Assembly: GCA_937901145.1 (NCBI GenBank)
Contig: CALCHE010000149.1
Location: forward strand, 1-24,250
Source: an uncultured Clostridia bacterium
GTDB taxonomy: Bacteria > Bacillota > Clostridia > Oscillospirales > Acutalibacteraceae
Length of the DNA stretch: 24,250 nt
Direction of reading: 5' to 3'
The notes under the pieces were generated by a model. The model did no database searches and was not told the origin of the DNA. It saw only the letters and a list, made by a program, of their open reading frames with translations. This document shows positions 21,968 through 24,250 of the stretch, piece after piece. The stretch's first letter is position 1. Every line of letters begins with the position of its first letter. Both the position numbers and the translations under genes were made by a program.

Positions 21968-23101
21968 ATGGCAACGATAAATAAGCGTGGAAACACTTTT
22001 CAGATTGTCGTTTCTCTCGGTCTTGATGTGAACGGTAAGAAGATACGAAAAACAACCACATATAAACCGCCTGAAAATACCACTCCGAAAAAGGCTGAAA
22101 AACTTGCTCACGAATTCGCTATTGAATTTGAAAGAAAATGCAAGGGTATGACTTCATTAAACGAAAATATGCGTTTCTGTGATATGGCTGAATGGTTTAT
22201 TGATAACTATGCAAAGAATGAACTAAAAGAGATTACAGCATATAATTATGAAAGTCAGATAAAAAATCATTTATTGCCTGAACTCGGAAACATCAAACTC
22301 AAAGACTTTACCCCTGCAAAGATAACCGCTTTTTTTAAGACTCGAACATACGCCCCTGCGACTTGCAGAAAAGTATATGTCATTCTTCAAAGCATTTTTG
22401 CTCGTGCCGTTGAACAGGGTTTTATAAAAGAAACACCCTGCACAAAAGCGGTTATATTACCAAAGGCAAAGCAACCAAAAGAAAAAAAGCCTTTCCTTAA
22501 TGAACATCAAGCGAAAGACTTATTGAAAATGGTTGAAGATAGCACACAGTTCAACCGCATTATTAAAGTTTTATTATATACAGGTATGCGTTCAGGTGAA
22601 TGTTTGGCTCTGCGTTGGCAAGATATAGACTTTGAAAACAAAACTATTCACATTGAAAACACACTAACAGATGTAGGCGGTAAGCATTGGTTACAACCGC
22701 CGAAAACTAAAACAAGTAATAGGTATATTGCATTATCGGATATTTTGGCAAAAATCTTTTTAGAGCAGAAACAATACAATGATGAAAAGATAGCAAAACT
22801 CGGAAAAGATTATAAATATCCTGAAATGGTCTTTACAACCGATAGCGGCAATTATGTTGACAGGTCAGGACTCAATACACAATTCAGGCGTTTTGTTAAA
22901 GGTACGGACTTTGACTTTATCACATTACACAGTTTAAGACACTGCAACGCCACACTTTTAATAAATAGCGGTATTGATTTAAAAATTGTTTCTGAATTGC
23001 TCGGTCATTCTGATGTATCAACAACTGCGAATGTGTATGCAGATGTTCTTGACAGTGCAAAGGCAAAGGTTGCAGACTTGATTTCCTTAAAATTGCAATA
23101 G
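21968..23101 (+). CDS. tyrosine recombinase (site-specific integrase)
   Basis: A 377-residue integrase that would insert and excise the element at the rpsI core. The N-terminal arm-binding domain (about 1-60; NKRGNTFQIVVSLGLDVNGKK) is followed by a SAM-like core-binding domain (about 68-150). The catalytic domain has R208 (TGMRSGE), a Lys in the K246-K248 loop, H321 and R324 (HSLRHCNATL), H347 (LLGHS) and nucleophile Y357 (TTANVYADV), so the active site is complete. GCAGGTG precedes the ATG. The putative arm sites begin 4 bases after its stop. Confidence 0.95.
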   Translation: MATINKRGNTFQIVVSLGLDVNGKKIRKTTTYKPPENTTPKKAEKLAHEFAIEFERKCKGMTSLNENMRFCDMAEWFIDNYAKNELKEITAYNYESQIKNHLLPELGNIKLKDFTPAKITAFFKTRTYAPATCRKVYVILQSIFARAVEQGFIKETPCTKAVILPKAKQPKEKKPFLNEHQAKDLLKMVEDSTQFNRIIKVLLYTGMRSGECLALRWQDIDFENKTIHIENTLTDVGGKHWLQPPKTKTSNRYIALSDILAKIFLEQKQYNDEKIAKLGKDYKYPEMVFTTDSGNYVDRSGLNTQFRRFVKGTDFDFITLHSLRHCNATLLINSGIDLKIVSELLGHSDVSTTANVYADVLDSAKAKVADLISLKLQ

Positions 23102-23104
23102 TAT

Positions 23105-23136
23105 TTTGATGTCCGCTGATGTCTGTTTGATGTCCC
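23105..23136 (+). repeat. right tandem repeats, putative integrase arm sites
   Basis: Three tandem units: TTTGATGTCCG (23105-23115), the shorter variant CTGATGTCTG (23116-23125), and TTTGATGTCCC (23126-23136). The first is identical to the left-end repeats and all are in the same orientation. They lie 118-150 bp inside the right core. Confidence 0.8.
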
Positions 23137-23210
23137 AAAATATAAAACGGTCTTGAAATTTACAAAACGATATGATACAATAAAGCAAGTAAACCGCTAT
23201 AATAAAGGAC

Positions 23211-23240
23211 TTTTCAAAACAGTTCAAAACGGTACAAAAC
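23211..23240 (+). repeat. 10-bp phased CAAAAC repeats near the right core
   Basis: Three decamers share the ending CAAAAC: TTTTCAAAAC, AGTTCAAAAC and GGTACAAAAC. One-turn phasing would put the motifs on the same face of the DNA, as for an accessory bending protein or excisionase. The left end lacks an obvious equivalent. Confidence 0.6.
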
Positions 23241-23253
23241 ACCGTTCTTATAA

Positions 23254-23276
23254 CTCAAAGAGATAATTACTTTATC
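23254..23276 (+). other. attR core
   Basis: Repeat of the attL core (see 15880-15902) with a C at 23270 instead of T. The bases to its left (TTATAA) do not match rpsI, so homology starts at the core itself, as expected for the recombined right end. Confidence 0.82.
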
Positions 23277-23283
23277 ATCTATG

Positions 23284-23316
23284 CACACTCTCGATTACTC
23301 GGGAGTGTGTTTTTTT
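23284..23316 (+). terminator. terminator, probably the original rpsI terminator
   Basis: CACACTCTCG (23284-23293) pairs with CGGGAGTGTG (23300-23309) with one wobble and a 6-base loop, followed by seven T residues. It lies 8 bases after the attR core, so in the uninserted chromosome it would stand just after rpsI. Confidence 0.88.
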
Positions 23317-23340
23317 CTTTAGGGGAACTTCGGGTCCTTA

Positions 23341-23406
23341 CAGCTCAGCTGTTGCGGTTGCAGGCTAAAAACAGTCCGCAGGACTGTTTTCTTAACGCTG
23401 CAACAG
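23341..23406. repeat. compound inverted repeat between the two right-hand cores
   Basis: The inner perfect stem AAAACAGTCC (23368-23377) and GGACTGTTTT (23381-23390) has a 3-base loop GCA. Outer arms CTGTTGC (23349-23355) and GCAACAG (23400-23406) extend it with mismatches. There is no coding capacity; it looks like a REP/MITE-type palindrome. The outer arm directly abuts the third core copy. Confidence 0.75.
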
Positions 23407-23408
23407 TT

Positions 23409-23431
23409 CTCAAAGAGATAATTACTTTATC
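23409..23431 (+). other. third copy of the attachment core
   Basis: Identical over the 23-bp core to the copy at 23254. Left homology to rpsI extends further here: CAGTTCTCAAAGAGATAA (23404-23421) matches rpsI, including the codons Gln-Phe-Ser-Lys-Arg-stop. This is a likely leftover of an earlier recombination event at rpsI. Confidence 0.75.
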
Positions 23432-23438
23432 GCTTATG

Positions 23439-23470
23439 GTACACTTCCGATTTCGGGAGTGTACTTTTTT
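23439..23470 (+). terminator. second terminator of the duplicated rpsI tail
   Basis: GTACACTTCCG (23439-23449) pairs with CGGGAGTGTAC (23454-23464) around a 4-base loop, with one wobble, then six T residues. It is similar in sequence to the terminator at 23284 and stands at the same distance from its own core copy. Confidence 0.87.
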
Positions 23471-23536
23471 GTTACTTTTTGGTAGGATATTAGTGACTTG
23501 ATAAGAACATAAAAACTTTCATTAGGAGGAATATTG

Positions 23537-23827
23537 ATGTTAGGTATTTTTAAGAGAAAAAGAAAAAAAGAATTAGAAAAAAATATTTCTGAGATTGATG
23601 TTGTTTCCGAGCCAATAGAAGTAATTATGAATAGAGATGAAGATAAATGTGGTGAAGTTTATTACAGAAATGGATATTTCACTTACATAATAATGGAAAA
23701 GCTTTTTGATGATTTTGAAGGGAACAAGCATTATTATTGGTGTCCTGCGAAAACATCGGTGAGTTTTTTTGATACAAAGGAAAAAGCAATTAAGGAAATA
23801 ATGTCTGTTATAGAATCAGAAGAATAA
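23537..23827 (+). CDS. unrecognised 96-residue protein
   Basis: Begins MLGIFKRKRKKELEKNISEI, then an acidic segment and EVYYRNGYFTYIIMEKLFDD, with aromatic-rich HYYWCPAKTSVSFFDTKEKAIKEI. The ATG at 23537 has AGGAGG 7 bases upstream. No family or membrane segment is recognised; the composition suggests a small soluble alpha/beta protein. It lies outside the element's attR but near the duplicated core and is followed by its own terminator, so it could be cargo of an older insertion or an ordinary chromosomal gene. Confidence 0.72.
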   Translation: MLGIFKRKRKKELEKNISEIDVVSEPIEVIMNRDEDKCGEVYYRNGYFTYIIMEKLFDDFEGNKHYYWCPAKTSVSFFDTKEKAIKEIMSVIESEE

Positions 23828-23901
23828 GTAGAACTCTTTTCTAAATATATTTCAATTTTTAGAAGATTTTAATACTGAAAATTAAAGATATAACTACAGT
23901 G

Positions 23902-23929
23902 CACTCTCGTTTGTTCGGGAGTGTTTTTT
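23902..23929 (+). terminator. terminator after the 96-residue gene
   Basis: CACTCTCG (23902-23909) pairs with CGGGAGTG (23916-23923), followed by six T residues. The stem is nearly the same as that of the terminators at 23284 and 23439. Confidence 0.85.
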
Positions 23930-23984
23930 CATTATAACGGAAAGAATTTGAGAGGATATCCCTGAAAAAGAGAGTGTATTTCTG

Positions 23985-24013
23985 TTTACTTTTTATATGT
24001 TGTACTGTATAAT
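23985..24013 (+). promoter_or_regulatory. promoter of the last gene
   Basis: TTTACT (23985-23990), a 17-base spacer and a perfect TATAAT (24008-24013), 32 bases before the start codon. The -35 matches consensus at 4 of 6 positions. Confidence 0.7.
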
Positions 24014-24045
24014 AAAATTGCAAAACAGATTAGGGGAGGAATAAT

Positions 24046-24250
24046 ATGAAAAAGGTTGTTATCATAGCTCTTGCTTTTGTGTTGGTTTTATTCGGTCTTA
24101 CTTTTTACAGGTCAGCCACGTCAGACGTTTCCACTCCGGCAACTGCGGTTCATACGGAGAATAACACGGGAGCCAAGGTTTATTCCTTCAGCGGTTCCGA
24201 TGATATTCTGACTGTTATGAACGGTACGGTTATTTTTGACGAAGATGAGG
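24046..24250 (+). CDS. N-terminus of an exported or membrane-anchored protein
   Basis: The first 68 codons only; the gene runs off the window. MKKVVIIALAFVLVLFGLTF is a signal or anchor sequence with a Lys-Lys start and a hydrophobic core of about 18 residues. There is no lipobox Cys in the following 20 residues. A Ser/Thr/Ala-rich linker (SATSDVSTPATAVHTENNTG) follows, then a beta-rich start (KVYSFSGSDDILTVMNGTVI). GGGGAGGA lies 7 bases upstream. The function cannot be assigned from this part. Confidence 0.82.
   Translation, partial: MKKVVIIALAFVLVLFGLTFYRSATSDVSTPATAVHTENNTGAKVYSFSGSDDILTVMNGTVIFDEDE

Larger units (their letters stand above)
15880..23276. mobile_element. 7.4 kb integrated phage-satellite-like element at rpsI
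   Basis: Bounded by a 23-bp core repeat with one mismatch, at the rpsI 3' end (15880-15902) and at 23254-23276. It contains a tyrosine integrase at the right end, a repressor, an excisionase-like HTH protein, a PrimPol/VapE-type replication protein, a small-terminase-like HTH protein and about nine small genes of unknown role. It lacks large terminase, portal, capsid, tail, lysis, relaxase and type IV secretion genes. The gene order (integrase and repressor on one strand; AlpA-like, replication and packaging-like genes divergent) resembles phage-inducible chromosomal islands, though it is about half their usual size. The element is visibly more A+T-rich than the ribosomal genes. Satellite identity is an inference from gene content; boundaries are seen directly. 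Confidence 0.85.

Noticed and set aside
15880..23276. Integrative conjugative or mobilisable element
   Set aside because: No relaxase, coupling protein, type IV secretion or rolling-circle initiator is visible; the replication gene is of PrimPol-VapE type and a terminase-like gene is present.
15880..23276. Ordinary remnant prophage
   Set aside because: The retained genes are a coherent, intact satellite set with tight overlaps, clean ends and a working control region, not scattered fragments of a phage genome; no broken structural genes were found.
23254..23276. Core repeats as chance A/T-rich similarity
   Set aside because: A 23-bp match with one mismatch at a gene end, next to an integrase and at the expected distance from terminators, is not plausibly random.

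Overview
The window reads as chromosomal DNA of a low- to mid-GC Firmicute, most likely class Clostridia and probably close to the Ruminococcaceae/Oscillospiraceae. The basis is the S10-spc-alpha ribosomal gene order with adk, map, a KOW-domain gene and infA after secY, strong AGGAGG-type ribosome binding sites, and zinc-binding S14, S4, L36 and adenylate kinase. The genus is not resolved from sequence alone.

Bases 1-12347 hold the end of the S10 operon, the spc operon and the alpha operon, all on the plus strand: rpsS (3' end), rplV, rpsC, rplP, rpmC, rpsQ, rplN, rplX, rplE, rpsN, rpsH, rplF, rplR, rpsE, rpmD, rplO, secY, adk, map, a KOW-domain gene, infA, rpmJ, rpsM, rpsK, rpsD, rpoA and rplQ. 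A strong terminator follows rplQ. A two-component system with its own promoter (12400-14838) then sits between rplQ and the rplM-rpsI pair, which has a near-consensus extended -10 promoter.

The most interesting part is 15880-23276, a compact 7.4 kb integrated element with its left boundary in the last codons of rpsI. A tyrosine integrase gene lies at its right end. A 23-bp near-perfect core repeat flanks it, and tandem TTTGATGTCCG-type repeats lie inside both ends and are good candidates for integrase arm sites. A repressor-integrase pair faces a minus-strand operon across a compact switch: two promoters that face each other, with a palindromic operator over both start sites. The minus-strand operon encodes two small proteins (one an excisionase/AlpA-like winged helix), a PrimPol-VapE/VirE-type replication protein, small helical or Cys-rich proteins, a phage small-terminase-like HTH protein, and a set of unrecognised small genes. 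No large terminase, capsid, tail, lysis, relaxase or conjugation gene is present. The best reading is a very small phage satellite of the phage-inducible chromosomal island type, using rpsI as its attachment gene.

Right of the element (23254-23470) the core occurs twice, each copy followed by a similar terminator. This suggests a remnant of an earlier insertion or a local duplication. A strong inverted repeat lies between the two copies. The window ends with a small unrecognised gene, a third terminator of similar sequence, a promoter, and the start of a gene for an exported or membrane-anchored protein.
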